From a virus: a DNA stretch of 22,913 nt. Of this stretch, positions 13,458 to 19,786 are shown piece after piece (positions within the stretch are counted from its first letter, which is position 1; every line of letters starts with the position of its first letter). Below the pieces are notes generated by a model. That model saw nothing but the letters and a program-made list of their open reading frames with translations. It was not told where the DNA came from and made no database searches. Where the stretch lies: IMG/VR virus record IMGVR_UViG_3300037222_000159, positions 1-22,913 of that record. One strand, given 5' to 3'. Both the position numbers and the translations under genes were made by a program.

Positions 13458-13924
13458 ACTTGGGTGCCCGGAAAGACTCCCTTCTAACCGTATCATAGGA
13501 AAGGGGATAGGGGGTACTGCGTTGAAATCCAAAGAGCATGACAAGGGCCCGCCCGCCTTTTACACGCGGCAGCGAATCGGGTTTTAGATTTCTAGAGCTG
13601 TTTTCCTGTTACAAGTCCGCCACCTAGCGAAGAGAGCTGCCGGCCGAGGCAGTCTGTGTGACAGAGCAGCTCAAGCAGCAGCTCAGCTCACCGAACTTCT
13701 TGACTTCTGACAGCCGATTGATCTAGGATGAAGCAGCCTGAAAAATCCCAGGCAGGAAAATGAGGTCAAAAATGGCATCGGTTCCAGACGTGCAGTTTAC
13801 GTTGATAGAGACGCAACACGTGGGAAGACTAAGCTTTTAGCTTGACAGCGGAGCACTGCTGCTGATAGTGTAGTGACTGACAGCAATACCACTCATGAAG
13901 GGCAACAGGAGCAGAGGATAAATT
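13458..13924 (+). other. Non-coding interval, possible cos/pac and promoter region
   Basis: 467 bases without a convincing gene, between the HNH gene and the packaging genes. It has G/C-run blocks (GGGGATAGGGGG about 13504, GGGCCCGCCCGCC about 13545) and two promoter-like sites: TTGACT (13700)-18-TAGGAT (13724), and TTGACA (13842)-18-TAGTGT (13866). A 26-aa ORF (13760-13840, MRSKMASV...) lies between them; it has only a weak ribosome site. Small hairpin GCCTG/CAGGC near 13736. Position just before the small terminase is where a cos or pac site is common, but no end sequence can be proven. Confidence 0.4.
13842..13871 (+). promoter_or_regulatory. Sigma70-type promoter
   Basis: TTGACA (13842-13847), 18-base spacer, TAGTGT (13866-13871). 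Predicted start about 13878, giving a ~47-base leader with GCAGAGGAT before the ATG at 13925. The next terminator (about 14150) would make this a short monocistronic unit. Confidence 0.5.
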
Positions 13925-14116
13925 ATGGATACGAAGGCAATCAGCAAGGCCGCGAAGAAGTTAGCTTATGCGGAAACGCGACTCGCGCGACTCGTTGCGA
14001 ACGAAGATGCTGCTATTGAAAAGGCGAAGAGCAAGTACGCTGTGAAAATCACTACGGCTACGACTGCCGTGACTGACGCGAAGTCCGCTCTTCAGGAGTT
14101 GGTTGCAGTAGCATAG
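13925..14116 (+). CDS. Small helical protein, 63 aa
   Basis: MDTKAISKAAKKLAYAETRLARLVANEDAAIEKAKSKY...: a single long, basic/alanine-rich helix, likely coiled coil. It has its own promoter and terminator, so it is an independently expressed gene in front of the terminase. No family; a DNA-binding or regulatory role is only inferred from charge and position. Confidence 0.6.
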   Translation: MDTKAISKAAKKLAYAETRLARLVANEDAAIEKAKSKYAVKITTATTAVTDAKSALQELVAVA

Positions 14117-14150
14117 AACGCCCGCCTCCCGGCGACCGTGTAGACAGATG

Positions 14151-14183
14151 AGCTGCTCAAAACCTGGGCAGCTTTTCTTTTTG
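14151..14183 (+). terminator. Rho-independent terminator
   Basis: GAGCTGC, loop of about 12 bases (TCAAAACCTGGG), GCAGCT, then TTTTCTTTTT. The stem is 6-7 bp and the U tract is strong. It closes the transcript of the 63-aa gene. Confidence 0.75.
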
Positions 14184-14254
14184 CGTGCAAGTTCCGCACA
14201 CCCGTCACAGCTCACTGACATAGCGGCACAGTCGTGCCGGGGGAAGAAAGTTCT

Positions 14255-14785
14255 GTGAGCCGTAGACCCAAGCCGACATTTCTCAAAGAGATCGCAGGTA
14301 ATCCTGGAGGCAGGCCGCTCAATATGCAAGAGCCGAAGCCGCCGTCAGGTGTGCCTGAAATGCCGAAGGGAATGGGTGTTGCAGCAAAGCGACACTGGCG
14401 GAAGTGGACTCATCAGCTTCTCGAAGTCGGAGTGATGACAACCGTTGACGGTGTTGCTCTTGAGCAAGCATGCGTCAGCGCAGCTCTTGCAGAGAAGTAC
14501 CGCAACGTAGCTCTTGCAGAGCCAATGGTCAATGAGCCAGTCACAAGCAAAGACGGTGAGCTAGTCGGATTCAAAACAAAACCGAACCCAGCTTTCGCAG
14601 CATACATCGCAGCAAGCAAGAACGTAAAGGCGTACCTGATTGAGTTCGGGTTGACGCCGGCAAGCCGCGCAAAATTGAAGATCGACAAAGAGCCTGACGA
14701 AGATGACATGCCGTCGAAAGATCAGACGACACTTCCGGGTGAAGAAGTTGATTTGAGCACTATTAACCTAGAAGGAGTGCAATGA
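14255..14785 (+). CDS. terS: Terminase small subunit (P27-like)
   Basis: 176 aa. GTG 14255 is chosen because GGGGGAAG stands upstream and the product MSRRPKPTFLKEIAGNPGGRPLN matches the family N-terminus (R-x-P-KPT-L-L-x-GNPG-K/R-P). The longer frame to GTG 14234 is less likely. Middle helices (AAKRHWRKWTHQLLEVGVMTTVDGVALEQAC) and FAAYIAASKNVKAYLIEFGLTPASRAKL are typical P27 terminase-4 features. The subunit recognises the phage packaging site and loads the large terminase. The C-terminus is acidic. Stop overlaps the next ATG. Confidence 0.9.
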   Translation: MSRRPKPTFLKEIAGNPGGRPLNMQEPKPPSGVPEMPKGMGVAAKRHWRKWTHQLLEVGVMTTVDGVALEQACVSAALAEKYRNVALAEPMVNEPVTSKDGELVGFKTKPNPAFAAYIAASKNVKAYLIEFGLTPASRAKLKIDKEPDEDDMPSKDQTTLPGEEVDLSTINLEGVQ

Positions 14786-14937
14786 GCAGAAAGCTTTGTG
14801 AGTGCGGCTGCGGTAATCTAGCACCGGTTGCAACACATAACACTGCCTTCAGGCATGGGGATATAAGGCGTATTCCGCCGCAAGGCGGAAAGTGTTTGCA
14901 CTTCGCACAAAATCGTGATACTATTGTTGCATGGTGA
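14782..14937 (+). pseudogene. Interrupted zinc/HNH-associated ORF
   Basis: A very good ribosome site (AAGGAG) and ATGA overlap precede MSRKLCECGCGNLAPVAT. CxCGCG followed by a PxA segment is the start of a module common in phage HNH-type proteins; the 11943 gene carries the same module (LCACGCGEYF). After about residue 18 the frame runs into the left end of an IS605-like element and ends at TGA 14935-14937. The original gene was therefore cut by the insertion; its 3' part is not recognised downstream. Confidence 0.6.
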
Positions 14938-15100
14938 GGCGAAAACCAAGCCAAGCCTAAGCAAATGTTGCACCGAACTAAACCTCGCGGCGGGGCACGC
15001 CGAGAGGATAAACGCTTGCGGACAGTGTGTCAGTCTGGCGAAAGCCAGCAACGCTGGTTGAACCAAGAATCCCCCGCCTTTAGGCGTGGGGAGTGTCAAT
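14832..15100 (+). mobile_element. IS200/IS605-like element lacking tnpA and tnpB
   Basis: Left end near 14835-14865 has the subterminal hairpin TGCC-TTCA-GGCA followed by TGGGGATATAAGG; right end has the hairpin CCCCCGCC-TTTA-GGCGTGGGG (15071-15091) and terminates AGTGTCAA. These ends are what IS605/IS1341-type elements show: imperfect subterminal palindromes, no terminal inverted repeats. Only about 270 bases separate them and no transposase or TnpB frame is present, so this is a palindrome-associated mini-element that would need proteins in trans. Exact borders are uncertain by several bases. Confidence 0.65.
14896..14924 (+). promoter_or_regulatory. Promoter inside the IS605-like element
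   Basis: TTGCAC (14896-14901), 17-base spacer, TACTAT (14919-14924). Predicted start about 14931, directed into the guide-RNA-like region. It follows a perfect hairpin TTCCGCC-GCAA-GGCGGAA (14873-14890). Confidence 0.5.
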
Positions 15101-15118
15101 GTAGTCAAGTTTGAGTAC
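14931..15118 (+). ncRNA. Putative TnpB guide RNA (omega/reRNA) with 3' guide
   Basis: The predicted transcript carries three strong hairpins: CCTC-CGGCG/CGCCG-GAGG (14983-15007), CTGGC-GAAA-GCCAG (15035-15048), and the right-end stem (15071-15091), joined by GGTTGAACCAAGAATCCCCC. In known TnpB systems the guide RNA ends with exactly this right-end hairpin and the flanking DNA immediately 3' becomes the guide. Here the guide would begin about 15100 (GTAGTCAAGTTTGAGTAC). The protein partner is not in the window. Assignment rests on pattern memory and context. Confidence 0.5.
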
Positions 15119-15206
15119 TAGAAAAATGTTTATGCACGAGATGACATTTCATTGGCCCAGTGCGGGTGAGAATATTATTTCAATCATTGAACATAATGTC
15201 TAGTAC
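15115..15206 (+). ncRNA. Structured non-coding segment with closing stem
   Basis: GTACTAGA (15115-15122) and TCTAGTAC (15199-15206) are a perfect 8-bp inverted pair enclosing about 76 bases with smaller stems, e.g. TTCAA/TTGAA near 15179-15191. No ORF. It may be an independent small RNA or part of a longer element that begins at the IS605-like right end. Identity unknown. Confidence 0.3.
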
Positions 15207-15210
15207 CGGA

Positions 15211-15289
15211 GACGGAGATTCACGCAAACAAGCGGACAAGAGGAGAGTTGCGTCTCTGAAGGCTGCTTGGGATCTCCGTCATACTTTTT
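15211..15289 (+). ncRNA. Structured RNA candidate followed by a T run
   Basis: Outer stem GACGGAGAT (15211-15219)/ATCTCCGTC (15272-15280), inner stem ACGCAA (15222-15227)/TTGCGT (15248-15253), then ATACTTTTTG. Compensating nested pairs in a non-coding gap suggest a folded RNA; the T run makes its 3' end a weak intrinsic terminator that would isolate the tRNA unit. No known family is recognised. Confidence 0.35.
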
Positions 15290-15404
15290 GAGTTGTGGGC
15301 CTTGTTTCAATCTGTGCAGCGTAACGCTCTACACAGTGCGATAGGGATATACTGAAGCGGAATGCATCCCGTCCCGGATGAGAGTTCCCGCCCCCAAAGC
15401 TTTA

Positions 15405-15480
15405 GCCGGTATAGCTCAGCTGGTAGAGCTGCGGTCTTGTAAACCGCGGGTCGGGAGTTCGATTCTCTCTGCCGGCTCCA
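15405..15480 (+). tRNA. tRNA-Thr (anticodon UGU)
   Basis: Full cloverleaf: acceptor GCCGGTA/TGCCGGC with one G-U pair, D-arm TAGCTCAGCTGGTAGAGC, anticodon loop CTTGTAA giving TGT (reads ACA), T-arm with GTTCGATTC, discriminator T and an encoded CCA. Such phage tRNAs adjust decoding to phage codon use. A GC-rich hairpin (CATCC/GGATG inside GCGGAA/TTCCCGC, about 15357-15392) lies just upstream; TATACT at 15348 could be a -10, but no clear -35 is seen. Confidence 0.95.
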
Positions 15481-15498
15481 ATTTGAGGAGAAAGAATC

Positions 15499-15594
15499 AT
15501 GCGCCTGCTGCTGCAAGTTCTCGGAGCTGTGTTTGCAGCCGGACTTGTCATCGGCTTTCTTCTCGGCATCATTGCATCAGCACTTGCGACATAA
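15499..15594 (+). CDS. Tiny single-pass membrane protein, 31 aa
   Basis: TGAGGAGAAAGAATC leads into ATG, an excellent ribosome site. The product MRLLLQVLGAVFAAGLVIGF... is one hydrophobic helix with a GxxxG-like Gly pattern. It begins 19 bases after the tRNA and may be co-transcribed with it. Function unknown. Confidence 0.6.
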   Translation: MRLLLQVLGAVFAAGLVIGFLLGIIASALAT

Positions 15595-15603
15595 GGAGAA
15601 CCT

Positions 15604-15807
15604 GTGAATTATTTCATCTTGACAGCGCGTGCTCCGCACGGCGGCTTGACATACTACTGTGCGCAGAACATCACGCGCAACGTGTACCCTGCGACTGCTT
15701 CTGACAAGACTGTATTCTTGTGCTCCGGCCAGCTGACTGTGCTCGACACGAAGGATGTTGTCTGCATCACATCTTCGATACCGTGCAGCACGATTGAAGT
15801 GAAGTGA
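15604..15807 (+). CDS. Small hypothetical protein, 67 aa, GTG start
   Basis: TAAGGAGAACCT stands directly before GTG 15604. MNYFILTARAPHGGLTYYCAQ... is beta-rich with four Cys (TYYC, FLC, VVC, PC). No family. Followed by the next gene after one base. Confidence 0.65.
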   Translation: MNYFILTARAPHGGLTYYCAQNITRNVYPATASDKTVFLCSGQLTVLDTKDVVCITSSIPCSTIEVK

Positions 15808-15808
15808 C

Positions 15809-16075
15809 ATGCTGACACCTGAGCAGCAGCAGACAATTGACAGAATGACCGCGCTCTTTGAAGCAGCTAATGCGGAAGTTGCGCGGCGTGAGGCTCTTCT
15901 CAAGCCTGTTGTGAAGCTTCTGACTCCGCAAGAGCAGGCAGACAAAGCAGCAGCTCTGAGACTTGAAGACGGCCAGATTCCAGATGGTGTTATGGTAATG
16001 GAAAACGGGAAGTATGTGAGCAAGTCCCGTGAAGCCGCGATCATCGGCCTTGCTCAAGGGCTCTACACTCTATGA
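15809..16075 (+). CDS. Hypothetical protein, 88 aa
   Basis: A helical N-terminal part (TPEQQQTIDRMTALFEAANAEVARREALL) and a C-terminal QIPDGVMVMENGKYVSKSREAAIIGLAQGLY. Soluble; resembles small phage accessory proteins without a named family. ATGA overlap with the following gene. Confidence 0.6.
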   Translation: MLTPEQQQTIDRMTALFEAANAEVARREALLKPVVKLLTPQEQADKAAALRLEDGQIPDGVMVMENGKYVSKSREAAIIGLAQGLYTL

Positions 16076-16377
16076 GGTTCAACTTCTTCAAGAACGAGAT
16101 TGCGGTTGCTGCTGAGAACAGTGGCAACGGTGATGTGCTCGTCGTTTCCTCCGGTGTCTGCAAGAGCGGTAAGGATCCTGAGCACACAGATGCTCGGTGG
16201 CAGAACAATCCGTCCCGCTGGGATGCACCGCGCCTGAATCTGCACACTGCTCGGGCAGTTCGTCATGAAGAGATTCGTCTCGGCCGCGCTCTAACACCGG
16301 CTGAGCAGAAAGCCCACATCAGAAAGCTTCTTGATGAGGCAGCGGTACAGGAGCAGCAAGAGCAACAGAAAAAATAA
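16072..16377 (+). CDS. Hypothetical protein upstream of the large terminase, 101 aa
   Basis: MRFNFFKNEIAVAAENSGNGD... with DARWQNNPSRWDAPRLNLHTARAVRHEEIRLGRALTPAEQKAHIRKLLDEAA; C-terminus is Gln/Lys rich. The stop lies in a long A tract (CAGAAAAAATAAAAAAAAAATAAC), where slippage could alter the end of the protein. No family is recognised. Confidence 0.6.
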   Translation: MRFNFFKNEIAVAAENSGNGDVLVVSSGVCKSGKDPEHTDARWQNNPSRWDAPRLNLHTARAVRHEEIRLGRALTPAEQKAHIRKLLDEAAVQEQQEQQKK

Positions 16378-16466
16378 AAAAAAAATAACAAAGGTGCCTG
16401 AGACGAGCACGGCAGCAGTCGTCGGTAAGATTAGCGGAAAGCTTTGCAACACAACGGAACACGAAA

Positions 16467-18359
16467 ATGAAATCAGATGTGGTTTTACGCCCGCCTTCAG
16501 CACCGCGAATTGATGCCTACAATGTGGCTGTAAAGTACGCTGTTGATGTACTGAACGGCACGATAGTCGCTGGGAAGCTGCTCAAACTCACCGCAAAAAG
16601 ATTCATATCGGATCTAAAGGTCGGACCTGCGAGAGGCATAACTCTCGACAAGATTGCTGCTCAGCACGCAGTTGACTTCTTCGGAACTCTTCGCCATTCT
16701 CAGGGTGAATGGGGTCCGCGTGCAGGCAATCCGAAGGGCGATCCGTTCGTACTTTCTCCGTGGCAGACGTTCATTGTAGTCAACCTGTTCGGCTTCAAGC
16801 GCGCAGACGGCACTCGACGCTTCCGCAAGGCTCACATTGAAGTCGCCCGCAAGAATGGGAAGACAACCTTTATGGCCGGCATCGGTTTGTACATGCTTGT
16901 GGCTGATGATGAGCCAGGCGCTCAAGTATTTGTCATTGCTACGACAAGAGATCAGTCCAAAGAAGTGTTTGATGAAGCGGTGCGCATGCGGAACAAGTCT
17001 CCGTATCTTGCTGCGCGCGTCCGCTCAGTCCGCAACAACTTGCACGTGCTCAAGACTGCCTCGAAGTTTGAGCCGCAGTCTTCTGACTACGGGACTGCTG
17101 ACGGCAAGAACGTCCACTGTATGATTGCTGACGAGTTGCACCAGCATCCGACGCGCTTGCTCTATGACGCTTATGCACAAGCTACTGGCGCCCGCAGACA
17201 GCCGTTCATTATTGCGATCACAACTGCTGGCTATGACACACACGGAGTGTGCTACTCACAGCGCAACATTATTGAGAACATTCTGACTGACAACGCATCA
17301 GCAGTAGACGGCGACTCTTTCTTCGGCTTCATCGCCTGCATTGATGAAGAAGACAAAGCGGCAGGCACACCAGCTGACAATCCGATGGATGAAGCGTGCT
17401 GGCCGAAAGCTAACCCGAATCTCGGCATCAGTGTGAAGATGGACAACATGCGGGAAGAAGCAGCAATGGCCCGCATTGATGCAACTGCTCTGAACTCATT
17501 CCTCTGTAAGCGCCTGAACGTGTGGGTCAATCAAGAGATTCGGTGGATGGATCCTGCGAAGTGGGCACTGTGCAACTCAGCTGGTCCGCTCGTCGATCCG
17601 CATATACAGAGAATTGCTGCTGAGAAAACACTCGCTGGGCGCGTTGCAATTGCGGGGCTTGATTTGTCGAACAAGCATGACTTGACTGCATTCGCACTTG
17701 TGTTCCCGCCGTGCAAGCCAGTCACTGAGCTAGTACCGCGGCCGCAAACACGGCAAGAGATTCAGTGGAGAATTCCGCAAGTGTTTGATGAAGTCATTAC
17801 GACTCCCGCTGATCTCCGCTGGTCCGTGCTTGTGTGGTTCTGGGTTCCTGAAGGCTGCATTCAGCAGAGAGTCAAAGAGCATCGCGTGCCGTATGACGTG
17901 TGGAAGAAACAAGGATACTTGAGAACGTGCCCCGGCAACTCAATCGACCACGAGTACCTGTACAAAGACATCACGGAGCTGAGCAAGATTTTTCAATTCA
18001 AAGATATCGGCTTTGATGCATGGGATGCGAGCTGGATTGCGAAGAAGATGGTTGATGACGGCTTCAAGGCTGAGTCATGCCGCCCCAACTACTCTACGAT
18101 GAATGAGCCGATGAAAGAGTTGATGGGAATGGTGCTCGACAAGAAGCTTGAGCACTACGGTGACCCGATCCTGTCTTGGAATGCCGGCAACGTAGCCGCG
18201 ACGACTGACGCGAACGGGAGCATTCGCCCGGACAAAGACAAATCCAAAGAAAAGATAGACGGAATCGTTGCGGTGATTATGGCAATGAGTCGCATCTGCA
18301 AGGATCCGACACTGGCACAGAATTCTGTCTATTCGGAGAGAGGAATCATCTTCTTATGA
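16467..18359 (+). CDS. terL: Terminase large subunit (HK97-like)
   Basis: 630 aa packaging motor. The ATPase domain shows FVLSPWQTFIVVNLFGF (adenine-binding Q region), Walker A variant ARKNGKTTF (127-135), Walker B MIADELHQH (about 219-227) and coupling segment IAITTAGYD. The nuclease domain shows AGLDLSNKHDLTAFAL, IGFDAWDASWI and KEKIDGIVAVIMAMSR, carrying the acidic metal ligands. It uses ATP to pump DNA into the prohead and cuts at headful or cos sites. The start ATG 16467 has only a weak SD. ATGA-overlap with the next gene. Confidence 0.95.
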   Translation: MKSDVVLRPPSAPRIDAYNVAVKYAVDVLNGTIVAGKLLKLTAKRFISDLKVGPARGITLDKIAAQHAVDFFGTLRHSQGEWGPRAGNPKGDPFVLSPWQTFIVVNLFGFKRADGTRRFRKAHIEVARKNGKTTFMAGIGLYMLVADDEPGAQVFVIATTRDQSKEVFDEAVRMRNKSPYLAARVRSVRNNLHVLKTASKFEPQSSDYGTADGKNVHCMIADELHQHPTRLLYDAYAQATGARRQPFIIAITTAGYDTHGVCYSQRNIIENILTDNASAVDGDSFFGFIACIDEEDKAAGTPADNPMDEACWPKANPNLGISVKMDNMREEAAMARIDATALNSFLCKRLNVWVNQEIRWMDPAKWALCNSAGPLVDPHIQRIAAEKTLAGRVAIAGLDLSNKHDLTAFALVFPPCKPVTELVPRPQTRQEIQWRIPQVFDEVITTPADLRWSVLVWFWVPEGCIQQRVKEHRVPYDVWKKQGYLRTCPGNSIDHEYLYKDITELSKIFQFKDIGFDAWDASWIAKKMVDDGFKAESCRPNYSTMNEPMKELMGMVLDKKLEHYGDPILSWNAGNVAATTDANGSIRPDKDKSKEKIDGIVAVIMAMSRICKDPTLAQNSVYSERGIIFL

Positions 18360-18652
18360 AGCCCGTCACAGGCGCGAGGCAAGAACAAAAAGCTGTCCTG
18401 CAATCCGGGAAGAAGCAGTGCGGCTTCGATGACTGCATCTCTGTCCGCATTCTTGTTGAGTGCACGCACGGACATGTCGGCGACATGATGAACAAGTCAT
18501 CGTCAGTTGCCCGGAGCCTTGTTGAGCGGAAGATTGCAGAGTACGTGTTTCCGTATGAGAGCAAGATTGCGAATCATGTGCAGCAGCCGACTACTCCGAA
18601 AAGTGAATCACTCGTCAGCCTGCTCCGCACGAACGGGACGTTAGAGCCGTAG
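18356..18652 (+). CDS. Hypothetical protein, 98 aa
   Basis: MKPVTGARQEQKAVLQSGKKQ, then ISVRILVECTHGHVGDMMNKSSSVARSLVERKIAEYV: the second half resembles short beta-alpha phage modules with R-x-L-x(5)-HGHVGD-x(12)-L-V-x-x-G/K-x-A that accompany head genes. Overlaps terL by ATGA. Function unknown. Confidence 0.6.
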   Translation: MKPVTGARQEQKAVLQSGKKQCGFDDCISVRILVECTHGHVGDMMNKSSSVARSLVERKIAEYVFPYESKIANHVQQPTTPKSESLVSLLRTNGTLEP

Positions 18653-18682
18653 TTGCAATCAGTCACAGATTTGTGCTATATT
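18653..18682 (+). promoter_or_regulatory. Promoter with extended -10 upstream of the protease
   Basis: TTGCAA (18653-18658), 18-base spacer containing GTCACAG and ending TGTGC, then TATATT (18677-18682). Predicted start about 18689. The leader is about 90 bases and folds as described next. Confidence 0.6.
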
Positions 18683-18719
18683 GGAACTATTCCAAATGCT
18701 GAAATCTCCGTTACGTTAT

Positions 18720-18772
18720 CCAGCAAGGGTGCTTCGCCCGTCACACCTTGCTGAGACTAGAGACAGTCTCGG
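18720..18772 (+). promoter_or_regulatory. Two-hairpin 5' leader of the protease mRNA
   Basis: CAGCAAGGGTG (18721) pairs with CACCTTGCTG (ending about 18752) with one bulged G; next GAGACT-AGAGAC-AGTCTC forms a perfect 6-bp hairpin ending 8 bases before the ATG at 18779. There is no SD visible outside these structures, so they may control translation. Not a riboswitch class I recognise. Confidence 0.4.
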
Positions 18773-18778
18773 TGACTT

Positions 18779-19459
18779 ATGAAGCAGTTTGCTATCGCAG
18801 TTCTCTTTCTGTCCTTGTGTTTGCCTTTATCAGCAGCTCCACGCCACCCTGCAAAAAGTGAGCAGAGCAAGGCAGCTCACAGGATTGAATTCCTGATACC
18901 AGAAGCTGCTGCCAGTGAAGAGCAGTTGTTTCCAAGTGCTGCCAGTAAGGGTGCTTGCAGCTCTAGTGCGATCGGTCCGCATGCGTTATTGACAGCGCAG
19001 CACTGTGATGTCGGTGAAGAGTATTTGACTGTTGACCTTGACCTTGCACCACGAAAGATTGTTGGGCGGATCACTGACGGGGAAGATCACATAATTTTTC
19101 TCGTCGACGGACCAAAGTTCAAGAACACTATGGCTGCTGAGTATGATCCTGACACTTACACCGCGCCGACAGTTGGTGAAAAAGTGTTTTTGTTCGGCGA
19201 TGGCGCCGCAATGTTTCCCCCACAATACCGCACCGGCTATTACACCGGCTCAACAACAATTGAGGGTGCTGATGCTTCAAAGGATCCTGTTGTGATGCTG
19301 TTCGATCTCAACATCATTCCAGGTGACAGCGGTTCAGCAGTCTACGGTTCAAACGGAAAACTCGTAACTCTTGTCACTTATGGAGTTGAGGGCAAGTTTT
19401 GCGGCGCATACAGGATGATGTTCACAGCAGCACAAGTTGCTCACGCTGAGACGTTCTAG
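18779..19459 (+). CDS. Secreted trypsin-like serine protease
   Basis: 226 aa. Signal peptide MKQFAIAVLFLSLCLPLSAA with likely cleavage near residue 19-20. Then the chymotrypsin-fold landmarks: LLTAQHC with His75, DHIIFLV with probable Asp103, and PGDSGSAV with nucleophile Ser184. Cys60 and Cys76 are placed for the usual disulfide. All three catalytic residues are visible, so it is probably active, acting in the periplasm or outside the cell. It lies alone behind its own promoter and structured leader, between the large terminase and the portal. Unlike head-maturation proteases it is exported, suggesting a host-surface role or a cargo gene. Confidence 0.85.
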   Translation: MKQFAIAVLFLSLCLPLSAAPRHPAKSEQSKAAHRIEFLIPEAAASEEQLFPSAASKGACSSSAIGPHALLTAQHCDVGEEYLTVDLDLAPRKIVGRITDGEDHIIFLVDGPKFKNTMAAEYDPDTYTAPTVGEKVFLFGDGAAMFPPQYRTGYYTGSTTIEGADASKDPVVMLFDLNIIPGDSGSAVYGSNGKLVTLVTYGVEGKFCGAYRMMFTAAQVAHAETF

Positions 19460-19489
19460 ACGCTGCTCAGAAGCACTGCGTCACAGTTT
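19458..19489 (+). terminator. Possible terminator after the protease gene
   Basis: GACGC-TGCT-CAGA-AGCA-CT-GCGTC forms a stem of 9 pairs with a two-base bulge, followed by ACAGTTTTG. The U tract is short, so termination may be partial. Confidence 0.4.
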
Positions 19490-19500
19490 TGCTGCAGCCC

Positions 19501-19521
19501 GTCACAGCCGTGTGCTATAAT
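19501..19521 (+). promoter_or_regulatory. Extended -10 promoter of the portal region
   Basis: GTCACAG-CCG-TGTGC-TATAAT: a perfect -10 (19516-19521) with TGn extension. The -35 is weak. The same GTCACAG...TGTGCTATA block occurs in the promoter at 18653, suggesting a shared regulatory element. Confidence 0.5.
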
Positions 19522-19558
19522 AGGGCTGGGCATACGTGTGTTCATTTATCTGATTACA

Positions 19559-19696
19559 ATGTCCGGCTCTAAGAATCCGTTTTTCGGGCGGAAACACAAG
19601 CCGGAATCAATAGCAAAAGCGAATGCAGCACGAGCAGCAAGGCGTGCAGCAAAGAAGGAGGCTACTCTTGAACTGGCTCACACGCATGTTCAATAG
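19559..19696 (+). CDS. Small basic protein, 45 aa
   Basis: MSGSKNPFFGRKHKPESIAKANAARAARRAAKKEATLELAHTHVQ: Lys/Arg/Ala rich, helical. It is read from the portal promoter and its 3' end overlaps the portal start (TTG 19668) by 29 bases in another frame. The start lacks a clear SD. The internal AAGGAGG near its 3' end is the portal's ribosome site. Function unknown. Confidence 0.45.
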   Translation: MSGSKNPFFGRKHKPESIAKANAARAARRAAKKEATLELAHTHVQ

Positions 19697-19786
19697 CGCA
19701 ACCGCCGATCAACCTGAGAAGAGAACGAGTTTAGAAAACCCACAAACTCCTTTATCCTTCCCGGCTGAGTGGTTGCTCGACATCTT
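19668..19786 (+). CDS. Portal protein, exon 1
   Basis: TTG 19668 follows AAGGAGG by 7 bases and gives MNWLTRMF, the usual portal N-terminus (M-x-WL-x-R-L/M-F). It continues SLENPQTPLSFPAEWLLDI and reaches the split codon TT|C for Phe40. Genomic reading would hit TAG at 19794, eight bases past the splice site. Residues 1-39 plus two bases of codon 40 are encoded here; the rest is in exon 2. Confidence 0.75.

Noticed and set aside
13801-13870. AGACTAAGC near 13826 as part of a second group I intron
   Set aside because: There is no partner TAGTC block, no P8/P9 hairpins, and no split gene at this place.
14931-15100. A hidden TnpB or TnpA frame in the mini-element
   Set aside because: Both strands were read; only short frames without TnpB zinc-finger or RuvC motifs or the TnpA HUH motif occur.
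16331-16513. Frame 16331-16513 as an independent gene
   Set aside because: It overlaps the coding end of one gene and the start of terL and has no ribosome site; kept only as a possible slippage product.
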